Positions 29,263-39,214 of a stretch of DNA of 64,000 nucleotides are shown here, in pieces. Numbering within the stretch: position 1 is the first letter of the stretch; each line of letters begins with the position of its first letter. Origin of the DNA: Pseudomonadota bacterium. GTDB taxonomy: Bacteria > Pseudomonadota > Gammaproteobacteria > Burkholderiales > Burkholderiaceae_C. Location of the stretch: positions 1 through 64,000 of the forward strand of contig JAIUOW010000001.1 of the NCBI GenBank assembly GCA_020161775.1, written 5' to 3'. The notes below the pieces were generated by a model. It had not been told where the DNA came from. It was given only the letters and a program-made list of their open reading frames with translations, and ran no database searches. A program made the translations under genes and the position numbers.

Positions 29263-30720
29263 TCAGGGCTTGCGCCCCACCGCCATCAGCAGTTCAGACA
29301 GCGGCACCATGCGACCGTGCAGCGGCAGGATGCGGCCCACCTCCAGGTTCAGCCGCTCGATGTTCTGCACCAGGTTGACATGGTTGGCATTGGGCACTGC
29401 TGGCGCCGGTGCCCCTGGCGCGCCCGGCGTGTAGGCATCGGCCTGGATCAGCAGCCGCTCGCGCGGCAGGTGAACCATCATGAAGCCCTGCGCATGGGCG
29501 CTTTCCTCGATCATGAACACATCCACCGGGCGCACACCGTCGGTGAATGTGCGCTGACCATTGACGCCGGTGACCACGGCTTTCCTTGTGGAGCGCGCCA
29601 GCCCATCGGGGCTGATGCGGTTGGGGTTGGCCAGCACGCGCTCGAACCAGGGCCGCGCCTGTTCGCTGGTCACCAGGGTGGCCCCGGCGGCTGCGGCCGC
29701 GCGCAAGCCGCCCGCGTGGTCGAAATGGTGGTGCGAGTTGATGACGTAGCGCAGTTCCTTGCCGGGTGCCAGCCGGCGCACCTCGGCCAGCACGGCTTCG
29801 GCGCGGCCGTCGTACAACGGGCTTTCCACCAGGATCAGGTGGTCGCGCATCTCGATCAGCACGCTGTTGTGCGAGCCACCCGTGAGGAACCAGACACCGT
29901 CAGCCGCCTTTTCCGCCACCACGCGCTCGCTGGCGGCGGCCACGGCAGCCGGCACCTCGGCCGCCAGCGGTTCGTTGACCCGCACCCCGGTCACCTCCAG
30001 GTCCAGCACCGCAAACCCGCCCTGGTTCTGCCGGATGCGTGCCGGGAACTTGACGCCGCCATGATCCCGGTAGTCTGAATACACCGTGCTCACCCGCGTG
30101 TCGCCCAACACGGGGTTGGGCAGCACGGAGTCAACGCGCTCGACCAGTCCCTGCGCATTGACGCGCAGCGTGGCACTGAAGCGGCCAGGCTCGGTGAACG
30201 AAAACACAGCCGTCTCGCCGTCCATCTGCATCGTGGCCTTGTTGCGCAGCGCCGCCTTGAGGACGCCGTGCGGCGAGGTCCACAGGTCATGGATGCGCGC
30301 ATCCACGGCCACGGGCGCAGCCGTTGCGACAGGCCCCGTGAGGTTCCAGGCATGCGTGCCGCGCAGCAACCCGGTCACACGCTGCTCGCCCAGGCCCATC
30401 AGGGGAAGTGCGCCCCCACCCGTGGGTTCGGCCCGGCGGCGCGCAAACTCCTCGCGCAGGACCGCATTGTCATAGTCCATCCAGCGCGAAAACGCCGTGT
30501 ATTGCACGCGCGGCCAGGCCATGCCAGCCTGCCAGGCCTGCCCGAACGTGGCGCCGCTGCCATTGGCGGTGAAGCCCAGCGACTGCAGGCCGTTGCCACC
30601 CATCGCCCTTTCGGCACGCAGCAGCGGGCTTTGCGCCCGCTCAGGCATGGGCGTCGCGCAAGACGCCAGCATCACGACGAAACCCAGGACCCAAACGGAT
30701 ATGCCGGCACGGTGCAACAT
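29263..30720 (-). CDS. Metallo-beta-lactamase-fold lipoprotein
   Basis: A 485-aa predicted lipoprotein: signal MLHRAGISVWVLGFVVMLASC with Cys in a lipobox. An N-terminal beta-rich region (residues about 30-250) resembles outer-membrane lipoprotein-carrier-like folds of the type found before MBL domains. The C-terminal MBL fold has the zinc motif NSHHHFDHAGG (about residue 328), then a later HLPRERLLIQADAY and LPLHGRMVP. Start 30720 is preceded by AGGAGG. Hydrolase substrate unknown. Confidence 0.85.
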   Translation of the reverse strand: MLHRAGISVWVLGFVVMLASCATPMPERAQSPLLRAERAMGGNGLQSLGFTANGSGATFGQAWQAGMAWPRVQYTAFSRWMDYDNAVLREEFARRRAEPTGGGALPLMGLGEQRVTGLLRGTHAWNLTGPVATAAPVAVDARIHDLWTSPHGVLKAALRNKATMQMDGETAVFSFTEPGRFSATLRVNAQGLVERVDSVLPNPVLGDTRVSTVYSDYRDHGGVKFPARIRQNQGGFAVLDLEVTGVRVNEPLAAEVPAAVAAASERVVAEKAADGVWFLTGGSHNSVLIEMRDHLILVESPLYDGRAEAVLAEVRRLAPGKELRYVINSHHHFDHAGGLRAAAAAGATLVTSEQARPWFERVLANPNRISPDGLARSTRKAVVTGVNGQRTFTDGVRPVDVFMIEESAHAQGFMMVHLPRERLLIQADAYTPGAPGAPAPAVPNANHVNLVQNIERLNLEVGRILPLHGRMVPLSELLMAVGRKP

Positions 30721-30832
30721 GGTCGCCTCCTTCGTTGGTGGGGCCATGGTAGCCGACTGTCATGCAGGTGATTGGCCGCCAGGGCGCCGCCGCGTACGCT
30801 CCAGCCCAACCATCATCAAGGAGCACCCACCC

Positions 30833-31600
30833 ATGAACGACCTTTTCTCGCTGCGGGGCCGCGTGGCCCTGGTCACCGGCGGCTCGCGCGGCATCGGCCG
30901 CATGATCGCCACCGGCTTCCTGCGCCAGGGCGCGCGGGTTTACATCACCGCGCGCAAGGCCGCTGCCTGTGACGCCACGGCCGCGGAGCTTTCATCGCTG
31001 GGCGAGTGCATTTCCATGCCGGCAGATGTTTCCACCGTGGCTGGTGCCCAGGCGCTGGCCGCCGCCCTGGCCGCGCGTGAACCGGCGCTGGACATCCTGG
31101 TCAACAACGCCGGCGCGGCCTGGGGCGAAGCGTTCGAGACCTTTCCTGAAAAAGGCTGGGACAAGGTGATGGACCTGAACGTCAAAACGCCGTTCTTCCT
31201 GACCCAGGCGCTGCATGGTTTGCTGTGCAAGGCCGCCACGCAGCGCACGGCCAAGGTGATCAACGTGGCCTCGATCGATGGCATCTCGGTCAACCCGATG
31301 GAGACCTATTCCTACGCCGCCAGCAAGGCCGGCCTGATCCACCTGACCAGGCGCATGTCGCTGCGGCTGATCCAGGACAACATCGCGGTCAGCGGCATTG
31401 CACCCGGCGCCTTTGCATCGGAGATGAACAAGGAAGCCCGCGACCACGGCGATGAGATCGCGCGGCGCATCCCGTCCGGACGCATCGGCGTGGACGACGA
31501 CATGGCCGGCATTGCGATCTACCTGGCGTCGCGCGCGGGCGACTACGTGGTGGGGCAGACGGTGGCGGTGGATGGCGGCGTGACCCTGGCGCGAGGTTAA
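30833..31600 (+). CDS. Short-chain dehydrogenase/reductase (RhlG/FabG-like)
   Basis: NAD(P)-dependent oxidoreductase of 255 aa: cofactor motif TGGSRGIG, NNAGA, catalytic Ser in NVASIDG, YxxxK as YAASK, and C-terminal GQTVAVDGGVTL. The overall sequence resembles RhlG-type 3-oxoacyl reductases. Ends convergently with the PfkB gene; the two TAA stops share TTAA at 31597-31600. Confidence 0.9.
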   Translation: MNDLFSLRGRVALVTGGSRGIGRMIATGFLRQGARVYITARKAAACDATAAELSSLGECISMPADVSTVAGAQALAAALAAREPALDILVNNAGAAWGEAFETFPEKGWDKVMDLNVKTPFFLTQALHGLLCKAATQRTAKVINVASIDGISVNPMETYSYAASKAGLIHLTRRMSLRLIQDNIAVSGIAPGAFASEMNKEARDHGDEIARRIPSGRIGVDDDMAGIAIYLASRAGDYVVGQTVAVDGGVTLARG

Positions 31601-32490
31601 GCCACGCCGGCCAGCGAATAGTTCTGCGGCCCGCGGCTGGCGATCTTGAGCGACCCCACGCGGTTGCCCAGCTCGGCGCAGCGCGCCAGGCTCCAGCCCT
31701 GCTCCAGCCCGAACAGCAGCGCACCGCGCCAGGCATCGCCGCACCCCGTGGGGTCCACGACGGCGGCGGCCTTCACGGGTGGCACGATGGTCTTTTCGCC
31801 GTCGATCCAGACCTCGCAACCCTCAGCGCCCAGCGTGACCACCAGGCCCTGTACGCGGCGTGAAATGTCGGCGCTGCTCCAGCCCGTGCGCTCGCTCAGC
31901 ATCTTGCCTTCGTAGTCGTTCACCGTCACCCAGCTGGCCTGGTCCACGAAGTTCGCCAGCTCCTTGCCATCGAACATCGGCAGGCCCTGGCCCGGATCGA
32001 ACACGAACGGGATCCCGGCGGCCTTGAACTGCTGTGCGTGCTGCAGCATGGCATCGCGCCCGTCGGGCGAGATGATGCCCAGCTTGATGTCGCTGCGCGG
32101 CTGGATGGCCGTGATGTGCGCCTGCATCATCGCCCCCGGGTGAAAGGCGGTGATCTGGTTGTTGTCGCGGTCGGTCATGATCATGGCCTGCGCGGTGTAG
32201 GTGTCGTTGACCTGGCGCACGAATTCGGCACTGATGCCCAGCTGCTTCAACCGGTCCAGATATTCCCCACCGTCGTTACCCACGGTGGCCATGGGCAGTG
32301 GCGTGCCGCCCAGCGCCTTCAGGCTGTAGGCGATGTTGCCGGCGCAGCCGCCAAAATCACGGCGCAGCGCGGGCACCAGGAACGACACGTTCAGGATGTG
32401 CAGCTGGTCCGGCAGGATCTGCTCGGAAAAGCGGCCCTCGAAAGTCATGATGGTGTCAAAGGCCAGGGAGCCACAAATCACTGCTGCCAT
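31597..32490 (-). CDS. PfkB-family carbohydrate/adenosine kinase
   Basis: A 297-aa ribokinase-fold kinase with FGGCAGNIAYSLKALGG near residue 46 and the catalytic motif DPTGCGDAWRG with the base Asp near the C-terminus. Family members phosphorylate sugars or nucleosides; the N-terminal sequence is like betaproteobacterial proteins often labelled adenosine kinase. Substrate not decided here. Confidence 0.88.
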   Translation of the reverse strand: MAAVICGSLAFDTIMTFEGRFSEQILPDQLHILNVSFLVPALRRDFGGCAGNIAYSLKALGGTPLPMATVGNDGGEYLDRLKQLGISAEFVRQVNDTYTAQAMIMTDRDNNQITAFHPGAMMQAHITAIQPRSDIKLGIISPDGRDAMLQHAQQFKAAGIPFVFDPGQGLPMFDGKELANFVDQASWVTVNDYEGKMLSERTGWSSADISRRVQGLVVTLGAEGCEVWIDGEKTIVPPVKAAAVVDPTGCGDAWRGALLFGLEQGWSLARCAELGNRVGSLKIASRGPQNYSLAGVA

Positions 32491-32517
32491 AAGTCGTACG
32501 GTTAGGGGTGGATGAAA

Positions 32518-33471
32518 TCAGGGATAAAAAGCCAGCACACGGTAACCCGCGATGCGGCCGGTGCCGTTGCCGGCCACGCTCATGGCAAAGTTGCCACTCC
32601 AGTCGGCGCCCGCGGCCAGCGTGCCGGAGGGCACCCCCAGGTCGGCGGGCGTCAGCACCCTGCGCACCACGGGCTGGTCCTGGCTGTCCGTCAGGGTCAG
32701 CTCAATGGCGGGCATGGCGATTTCCGTGGGCGCCTGGTTGCGCAACGTGAAGTTCAGGCGGTAGGCATCGGCGCGCAGCTTGCTGAAGGTAGAGCCATCG
32801 ATCACGACGGCCTCGATCTGCCGCGGCGGGCCCACCGTGCACTTGAGCGGTTCGCACAGTTGCTGCAGCAGCGGCTTGAGCCCAGGCTGCGCGGCGGCCA
32901 GGCGGTCGCGCTCGTGCACGGCCATCTGCAGCGCCAGCACCGCCAGCAACGCCACGGCCAGCAGCCCCAGGACAGCTCGCACCAGCGGGCGGCCCCAGAA
33001 CGCCTTGCGCCGTGCCTGGCGCACGAATGACACATCCTCCAGCGGCGGCGTTTCCTCCACAGAGTCCGGCACGGACCGCGACAGCTCATCCACCGCATCC
33101 AGGTAACTGGCCTGCTGGGCAGGCCCGGCCGGCATCAGAGGCTCTACCTGCAAATCCTGCACAGCCAGCGGCGCCGGTTCAAGCTCAGGTTCCGGATCAA
33201 GCTGCGGTTCAGGCTCCGGGGGCTGGGTGGAAACGGGCGCCATGGGCAGGCTGGCCGCTTCCGGCTGCACAGGCGCTGGTTGCACGGGTTCTGGTAATGC
33301 GGGGGCGGCAGCCGGCGCAGCGGGCATGGCGGCCTCGCCCTGCATATGGGATGAGGCGTCGAACACTTCGGCGCAATGGCCGCAGCGCACCCAGCCCTCT
33401 GAAATCCTGAGTTGGTCGGGCACGACTTTGAACATCGTCCCGCAGGCGGGGCAGCGTGTGATCAGGCTCAT
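32518..33471 (-). CDS. MJ0042 zinc-ribbon and DUF3426 membrane protein
   Basis: A 317-aa protein starting MSLITRCPACGTMFKVV with a second pair CGHC, a typical MJ0042 zinc ribbon. Then comes a long Pro/Glu-rich linker (residues 50-130), one transmembrane span near 160-180 and a C-terminal DUF3426 domain with the NFTLRNQAPTEIAMPAIELTLTD block. Function unknown. It follows prmA as in many betaproteobacteria. Confidence 0.9.
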   Translation of the reverse strand: MSLITRCPACGTMFKVVPDQLRISEGWVRCGHCAEVFDASSHMQGEAAMPAAPAAAPALPEPVQPAPVQPEAASLPMAPVSTQPPEPEPQLDPEPELEPAPLAVQDLQVEPLMPAGPAQQASYLDAVDELSRSVPDSVEETPPLEDVSFVRQARRKAFWGRPLVRAVLGLLAVALLAVLALQMAVHERDRLAAAQPGLKPLLQQLCEPLKCTVGPPRQIEAVVIDGSTFSKLRADAYRLNFTLRNQAPTEIAMPAIELTLTDSQDQPVVRRVLTPADLGVPSGTLAAGADWSGNFAMSVAGNGTGRIAGYRVLAFYP

Positions 33472-33508
33472 GAGCGCCAGATTGTAGGCGGGCGCTTCAC
33501 CCGGGCGC

Positions 33509-34390
33509 CTAAAGCGTGGCGGTCATGAGGATCCAGCCATCCTCGGCGTCGGCCACCTGCAGGCGGCAGTGCGGCGCATAGGCCTGCTGGAGCTCGGCCT
33601 CCTGCCGCTGCAGGATGCCTGCCAGCACCAGCGAGCCGCCAGGGGCCACGTGGGCGCACAGCAGCGGTGCCAGCATCTTGAGCGGCGTGGCCAGGATATT
33701 GGCCAGCACGGTCTGGTACTGGCCCTGCGCCCGGTCCGGCAGGCCGGCATTCAGCGCCACGTGGTTGGCTTGCGCGTTGGCAAGCGTCGATGCGACGGCG
33801 GCCTCGTCAATGTCCACGGCATCAATCGCGGCGGCGCCATGCAGCGCCGCGCCAATGGCCAGGATGCCCGAGCCGCAGCCATAGTCCAGCACGCGCTGGC
33901 CAGCCATGTCGTGCCGCGCGATCCAGCGCAGGCACATGCGGGTGGTGGGATGCGTGCCGGTGCCAAAAGCCAGGCCCGGATCCAGGCGCATCACCTGGCG
34001 CGCCTGCGCGGGCGGCTCATGCCAGGTCGGCACGATCCAGAATTCGGGTGTGATCTCCACCGGCGCAAACTGCGACTGTGTCAGGCGCACCCAGTCCTGG
34101 TCGGGCACGGGGGCGATACCCAGCACCTTGCAGCCTTCAAAGAAGTCCTGCGCCTGCAGCAGCTGGGCTGCCTCGTCAGCGGCCTCCTTCGCGGCAAACA
34201 GCGCCAGGATGCGTGACCGCTGCCAGCCCTCCTTGGGCGGCGGCATGCCAGGCTCGCCAAACAGCGCCTGCTCCGCATCGGTCTGGGCGTCGGCGTCTTC
34301 CACCGACACGCTCAGTGCGTCCAGCGCGTCCAGCGCATCGCTCAGCGCTTCAACCCGGTCTTCGGGTGCCAGCAAACGCAGCTCAAACAT
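33509..34390 (-). CDS. prmA: Ribosomal protein L11 methyltransferase
   Basis: Trimethylates L11 using S-adenosylmethionine. The 293-aa protein has the PrmA N-terminal domain, GLAFGTGTHPTTRMCL, the SAM motif LDYGCGSGILAIGAA and VLANILATPL (NIL[A/S] motif). Its ATG overlaps the accC stop by one base (TGATG), so it is coupled to accC. Confidence 0.95.
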   Translation of the reverse strand: MFELRLLAPEDRVEALSDALDALDALSVSVEDADAQTDAEQALFGEPGMPPPKEGWQRSRILALFAAKEAADEAAQLLQAQDFFEGCKVLGIAPVPDQDWVRLTQSQFAPVEITPEFWIVPTWHEPPAQARQVMRLDPGLAFGTGTHPTTRMCLRWIARHDMAGQRVLDYGCGSGILAIGAALHGAAAIDAVDIDEAAVASTLANAQANHVALNAGLPDRAQGQYQTVLANILATPLKMLAPLLCAHVAPGGSLVLAGILQRQEAELQQAYAPHCRLQVADAEDGWILMTATL

Positions 34391-35739
34391 CAGCGTTTAT
34401 GGTGGGAAAGCCACTCTTCAAGGTAGTGGATGTTGGTGCCGCCGGTCATGAACTTGGCGTCCACCATCAGTTCGCGGTGCAGCGGGATGTTGGTGTTGAT
34501 GCCCTCCACCACGGTCTCCAGCAGCGCCGTGCGCATGCGGGCCATGGCCTGTTCGCGCGTGTCACCGTGCACGATGATCTTGCCGATCATGGAGTCGTAG
34601 TTGGGCGGCACGAAATAGTTGGTGTACACGTGCGAATCCACCCGCACACCGGGCCCGCCCGGGGCGTGCCACATGGTGATGCGCCCCGGCGAGGGCACAA
34701 ACTTGTAAGGGTCTTCGGCATTCACCCGGCATTCGATCGCATGCCCGCGGATCTGGATGTCACGCTGGGTAAAAGGCAGCCTTTCGCCCGCGGCCACCAT
34801 GATCTGCGTCTTGACGATGTCCACACCGGTCACCAGCTCCGTGACCGGGTGCTCCACCTGCACGCGGGTGTTCATCTCGATGAAGTAGAACTCGCCGTTC
34901 TCGTACAGGAATTCAAACGTACCCGCGCCACGGTAGCCGATCTTCTTGCAGGCGGCGGCGCAACGCTCGCCGATCTTTTCAATCAGCTTGCGCGGAATGC
35001 CCGGGGCCGGCGCCTCTTCGATCACCTTCTGGTGGCGCCGCTGCATGGAACAGTCACGCTCACCCAGGTAAACCGCATTCTTGTGCTTGTCCGCCAGGAT
35101 CTGGATTTCCACGTGGCGGGGGTTCTGCAGGAATTTCTCCATGTACACCGCCGGGTTGCCGAACGCGGCGCCCGCTTCGGCCTTGGTCATCTGCACCGCA
35201 TTGACCAGGGCGGCTTCGGTGTGCACCACGCGCATGCCGCGGCCACCGCCCCCTCCGGCCGCCTTGATGATGACCGGGTAGCCCACCGTGCGCGCGATGC
35301 GGCGGATCTGCACCGGGTCGTCGGGCAGTTCGCCCTCGGAGCCCGGCACGCAGGGCACGCCCGCCTTGATCATGGCCTGCTTGGCCGAAACCTTGTCGCC
35401 CATGGTGCGGATGTTTTCGGGCGTGGGCCCGATGAACTGGAACCCGCTTTTTTCCACACGCTCGGCAAAGTCGGCGTTCTCGGACAGGAAGCCGTAGCCG
35501 GGGTGAATCGCTTCTGCGTCAGTGACTTCGGCCGCCGAGATGATGGCCGGCATGTTGAGGTAGCTCAGCGGCGACGGCGCCGGACCGATGCAGACAGCCT
35601 CTTCAGCCAGCTTGACATATTTGGCCTCGCGGTCGGCCTCGGAATAGACCATCACGGCCTTGACGCCCAGCTCCCGGCAGGCGCGCTGGATCCGCAGGGC
35701 GATTTCACCGCGGTTGGCGACCAGTATTTTCTTGAACAT
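34390..35739 (-). CDS. accC: Acetyl-CoA carboxylase, biotin carboxylase subunit
   Basis: ATP-dependent carboxylation of the biotin on AccB, the first half-reaction of fatty acid synthesis. 449 aa; starts [17 protein letters not shown], glycine-rich ATP-grasp loop [13 protein letters not shown], and active-site [14 protein letters not shown]. Placed between accB and prmA. Confidence 0.98.
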   Translation of the reverse strand: MFKKILVANRGEIALRIQRACRELGVKAVMVYSEADREAKYVKLAEEAVCIGPAPSPLSYLNMPAIISAAEVTDAEAIHPGYGFLSENADFAERVEKSGFQFIGPTPENIRTMGDKVSAKQAMIKAGVPCVPGSEGELPDDPVQIRRIARTVGYPVIIKAAGGGGGRGMRVVHTEAALVNAVQMTKAEAGAAFGNPAVYMEKFLQNPRHVEIQILADKHKNAVYLGERDCSMQRRHQKVIEEAPAPGIPRKLIEKIGERCAAACKKIGYRGAGTFEFLYENGEFYFIEMNTRVQVEHPVTELVTGVDIVKTQIMVAAGERLPFTQRDIQIRGHAIECRVNAEDPYKFVPSPGRITMWHAPGGPGVRVDSHVYTNYFVPPNYDSMIGKIIVHGDTREQAMARMRTALLETVVEGINTNIPLHRELMVDAKFMTGGTNIHYLEEWLSHHKR

Positions 35740-35772
35740 GAGTAGGCACTTACCTGTGGTTCGCCGGGGGCG

Positions 35773-36234
35773 TCACTCGATGACAAACAGCGGCTGGCCG
35801 TATTCCACGGCTTGCCCGTTCTCGCCCAGGATCTGCGTCACGGTACCGGTCTTGTCGGCCTCGATCTCGTTGAGGATCTTCATCGCCTCGATGATGCAGA
35901 TGGTGTCACCCTGCTTGACCTGGCTGCCGACCTCCACGAAGGGCTTGGCGCCCGGGCTGGCGGAGCGGTAGAACGTGCCCACCATGGGCGACTTCACCAG
36001 GTGGCCCGTCGGTGCCTCGGGGGCGGCGGCTGCTGCTGCGGGGGCGGGCGCTGCCATGGCGGCAGGTGCCGCAGGCGCTGCGCCGGCAGCCACCACGGGA
36101 GCCGCAACCTGCTGGACAACGGCCGTACCGCCCTTGACGATGCGAACCTTGCCTTCTGCTTCCGTGATTTCGAGTTCCGAGACGTTTGATTCCGACACCA
36201 GGTCGATCAAGGTCTTGAGTTTGCGCAAATCCAT
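35773..36234 (-). CDS. accB: Acetyl-CoA carboxylase, biotin carboxyl carrier protein
   Basis: Biotin carrier, 153 aa. N-terminal [23 protein letters not shown], an Ala/Pro-rich linker, and the biotinyl domain with EAMKI, the modified Lys being residue 119. GGAG lies 7 nt before the start. The upstream 118 nt are unusually AT-rich and probably hold the accBC promoter, but no clear -35/-10 pair stands out. Confidence 0.97.
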   Translation of the reverse strand: MDLRKLKTLIDLVSESNVSELEITEAEGKVRIVKGGTAVVQQVAAPVVAAGAAPAAPAAMAAPAPAAAAAAPEAPTGHLVKSPMVGTFYRSASPGAKPFVEVGSQVKQGDTICIIEAMKILNEIEADKTGTVTQILGENGQAVEYGQPLFVIE

Positions 36235-36352
36235 GCTGGCTCCAACGACTGCAAACGAGAGGATCGCGAATTTACATCAATTTGCAGCTTATTTACGCCT
36301 ACAGCCTTCTTTTTCTTTTATTTTTGCAAATCTTCGCGGCTTGTTCGGGGAC

Positions 36353-36895
36353 TCAGATGAGCTTGAGCCATTGGGCAAGATCGGCCTCGTCAACCTTGCC
36401 CATTTTACGTTGGGCAATGATGCCTTGGCCATTGAGCACCACCGTGAAAGGCAGCCCGCCCGTCAGGTTACCCAGCGACTTGCCCAGTTCAGTACCACCC
36501 AAGCCCGCCAATCCTACCGGAAAACCGAGCGGCATCTTGCCCAGGAAGGTACGCACAGGCGCTGGCTGATCAACTGCCAATCCAACGACTTGCCAGCCTT
36601 TTGATGAATTTTCACGATAGAAGCGATCAAGAAGCGGCAATTCTTCGACACAAGGCGGGCACCATGTGGCCCAGAAATTGATGAGCAGCGGCTTGCCGCG
36701 CATCGACGCCAGTGACAGCTGACCACCCGCGGGCATTTCAAACGAAAGACTCCACAAGGCCGCTTCGGCCCCGGCCGCCACTGCATGCGGCTGGTAGCGC
36801 CACCATGCCAGGCCCGCACCAGCCAGCCCGGCCACGGCGGCAGCGCCGCCCAAGACAAGGCGCCGGCGCGCGGGGGATACGGAAGAAGACGTCAT
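36353..36895 (-). CDS. TlpA-like thioredoxin-fold protein
   Basis: A 180-aa membrane-anchored or exported disulfide oxidoreductase: Arg-rich start, hydrophobic anchor (residues 12-32), then a thioredoxin fold with NFWATWCPPCVEELP containing the CPPC active site and the cis-Pro region GGLPFTVV. Periplasmic reductase function is inferred from the family. It lies upstream of accB on the same strand. Confidence 0.9.
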   Translation of the reverse strand: MTSSSVSPARRRLVLGGAAAVAGLAGAGLAWWRYQPHAVAAGAEAALWSLSFEMPAGGQLSLASMRGKPLLINFWATWCPPCVEELPLLDRFYRENSSKGWQVVGLAVDQPAPVRTFLGKMPLGFPVGLAGLGGTELGKSLGNLTGGLPFTVVLNGQGIIAQRKMGKVDEADLAQWLKLI

Positions 36896-36904
36896 GCGTG
36901 GAGT

Positions 36905-37483
36905 TTAGGCCAGCAGCGCGCGCACGGCCGCCAGGTCGCCGCGCGGCGTGCGGCCCCTGGCGTCGGGCTTGAGCGCGCCACGCAGGTCGTCATGGTCGTA
37001 CACCATCAAATGGACGCCCACCGCCTCGCCCAACTCCCTGCAAGGGCTGGACAGACTGAGCGCCTCCACCGCCTCCCCCTGGAAGCCGGTGACCGTGCGA
37101 GGCTCATAGGCCACGTTGTGGTCGATCAGCGCGATTTCGGCCGATTTGGGGTCATCACAAAACAGCTGGATGTGGATATCGGACAGCCGGGTGGCCGTAC
37201 CGTGCCAGACCGCGCCGGCCAGATGCGGCCGGAATGCCGCCATGCGCTCCATCCAGACCAGCGCCAGGCGGCGCAGCGCGGCCAGCTCGCCAGGCTGCGT
37301 GTCCGCGCAGAACAGGGCGATGTATTCGCGCACCTCGTCTTCGACCATTTCGTTGTCGGGCAGGGGCGTCCGGGCGTTCAGGCCCAGCTGCTTGACCGCC
37401 CGGCGCTTGGCCGGGCCGTACTCCAGGCCCTCTTCCACGACCATGCGGGCGGCTGTGGCGGCGATTTCCTGCTTGCTGTCCAT
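36905..37483 (-). CDS. Conserved hypothetical protein
   Basis: I do not recognise a named domain. The 192-aa product beginning MDSKQEIAATAARMVVEEGLEYGPAKRRAVKQLGL is soluble-looking, starts with a basic helix and later has TRLSDIHIQLFCDDPKSAEIALIDHNV and VHLMVYDHDDLRGALKPD. The frame is open further upstream but that part overlaps the promoter region of the divergent ligase gene and looks non-coding. It ends 10 nt before the TlpA-like gene start. Confidence 0.75.
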   Translation of the reverse strand: MDSKQEIAATAARMVVEEGLEYGPAKRRAVKQLGLNARTPLPDNEMVEDEVREYIALFCADTQPGELAALRRLALVWMERMAAFRPHLAGAVWHGTATRLSDIHIQLFCDDPKSAEIALIDHNVAYEPRTVTGFQGEAVEALSLSSPCRELGEAVGVHLMVYDHDDLRGALKPDARGRTPRGDLAAVRALLA

Positions 37484-37556
37484 GTGGGGACATTCTGCAT
37501 TGCCTCGAACCGCCCCACCCCCTAGAGTGCCTTTCAAACCACGAAGGAGACTGCCT

Positions 37557-39185
37557 GTGAAAAGCACCATGATGGATGTGCCGCTGTCGCTCAACCATTT
37601 GCTGGAGCGCGCTGGCCACCTGTTTGCGGGCAACGAGATCGTCTCGCGCCTGCCGGACAAGTCGCTGCGCCGGCACACCTATGGCGAGTTTTACCGGCGC
37701 ACCCGCTCGCTGGCTTCGGCGCTGCAGAACCTGGGCCTGCAGCCCGGCGACCGCGTGGCCACCCTGTGCTGGAACCACCATGCCCACCTGGAATGCTATT
37801 TCGGCATTCCGGCGGCGGGCGGCGTCATGCACACGCTGAACCTGCGGCTGTCGCCCGATGAAATCGGCTGGATCGCGGGCAATGCCCAGGACCGCTTTCT
37901 GGTGATCGACGACGTGCTGCTGCCGCTGTACCGGCAGTTTGCCCACCTGCACAGGTTTGAGAGAGTGCTGGTGTTTTCCTTCTCCGGCGCCGCCGTCCCC
38001 GCGGAGTTCACGGACTATGAAGCCCTGCTGGCCGGCGCCGACCCTGACGGGTTTGAGTACGCCGCGCACGACGAGAACGCACCGGTGGCCATGTGCTACA
38101 CCTCGGGCACCACCGGGCGGCCCAAGGGCGTGGTGTATTCGCACCGGTCCACCATCCTGCACACGCTGGTGGCAAGCCTGGGCGATTTCTGGGGCCTGCG
38201 CGGCACGGACGTCGTCATGCCCGTCACGCCCATGTTCCACGCCAACAGCTGGGGCATGCCGTATGGCGCCGTGATGATGGGCGTGAAGCTCGTGTTCCCC
38301 GGCCCGCACCTGCACCCGGAAGACCTGCTGGACCTGATGCAGCTCGAACCACCCACGCTGGCACTGGGCGTGCCCACGATCTGGATGAGCCTGATCCAGG
38401 CCTACGACGCGGCGCAGGTGGAGGGTTCGCCGCACAAGGGCCGCTGGACGCTGCCGCGCGGCATGAAGTCGCTGGTGGGCGGCGCGGCCGTGCCCGAGGC
38501 GCTGATCCGCGCGTTTGACCGGCACGGCATCTGGATCCTGCAGGGCTGGGGCATGACCGAAACATCGCCAGTGTGCACCATCTCGTACCCGCGCGCCGAG
38601 CTGCGCGGCGCGGGCCTGGACGAACGCTACCGCCGCGCCGCGATGGCCGGCGTGCCGGTGCCGCTGGTGGATTTGCGCGTGCAGGGTGACGACGGGCCAC
38701 AACCCTGGGACGGCAAGAGCGTGGGCGAAATCCAGGTGCGCGGGCCGTTCATTACCGGCTCCTACCACGAGGTACCGGTGGAAGCCGAAAAGTTTGCCCC
38801 CGATGGCTGGCTGCGCACGGGTGACGTGGCGGCCGTGGACGAACTGGGTTTTGTGAAGATCAGCGACCGCACCAAGGATCTGATCAAGTCTGGCGGTGAA
38901 TGGATCAGCTCGGTGGACCTGGAAAACGCCCTCATGGCCCACCCGGCCGTGGCCGAGGCGGCTGTCATCGCGATACCGGACGACAAATGGAGCGAACGGC
39001 CGCTGGCCTGCGTGGTGTGCAAGGCCGGGCAATCGGCCGCGCCAGCGGACCTCAATGCACTGCTGCTCGAACGCGGCTTTGCCAAATGGCAACTGCCCGA
39101 GCGCTACGAATTCATCGATGCGGTGCCGCGCACCTCCACCGGCAAGTTCTGGAAGCTGAAGCTGCGTGAGCGGTTCCCCCGGTAG
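37557..39185 (+). CDS. Medium/long-chain acyl-CoA ligase (AMP-forming)
   Basis: Activates a carboxylic acid to its CoA thioester via an acyl-AMP. 542-aa ANL-family enzyme: P-loop [25 protein letters not shown], and hinge [32 protein letters not shown]-terminal catalytic Lys in RTSTGKFWK. Most like AlkK-type medium-chain ligases. Start GTG 37557 is set by AAGGAGA 6 nt upstream; an ATG pair follows at 37569. Confidence 0.92.
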   Translation: MKSTMMDVPLSLNHLLERAGHLFAGNEIVSRLPDKSLRRHTYGEFYRRTRSLASALQNLGLQPGDRVATLCWNHHAHLECYFGIPAAGGVMHTLNLRLSPDEIGWIAGNAQDRFLVIDDVLLPLYRQFAHLHRFERVLVFSFSGAAVPAEFTDYEALLAGADPDGFEYAAHDENAPVAMCYTSGTTGRPKGVVYSHRSTILHTLVASLGDFWGLRGTDVVMPVTPMFHANSWGMPYGAVMMGVKLVFPGPHLHPEDLLDLMQLEPPTLALGVPTIWMSLIQAYDAAQVEGSPHKGRWTLPRGMKSLVGGAAVPEALIRAFDRHGIWILQGWGMTETSPVCTISYPRAELRGAGLDERYRRAAMAGVPVPLVDLRVQGDDGPQPWDGKSVGEIQVRGPFITGSYHEVPVEAEKFAPDGWLRTGDVAAVDELGFVKISDRTKDLIKSGGEWISSVDLENALMAHPAVAEAAVIAIPDDKWSERPLACVVCKAGQSAAPADLNALLLERGFAKWQLPERYEFIDAVPRTSTGKFWKLKLRERFPR

Positions 39186-39214
39186 CGGCCGGGCCAGCGT
39201 GATAATCACCGCCC

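Noticed and set aside
28571-29378. Several 60-126-codon open frames on both strands between livM and the MBL lipoprotein gene
   Set aside because: They run through the two foldback elements, have Arg/Pro/Gly-biased compositions typical of GC-rich non-coding DNA, and show no recognisable domain or ribosome-binding site.
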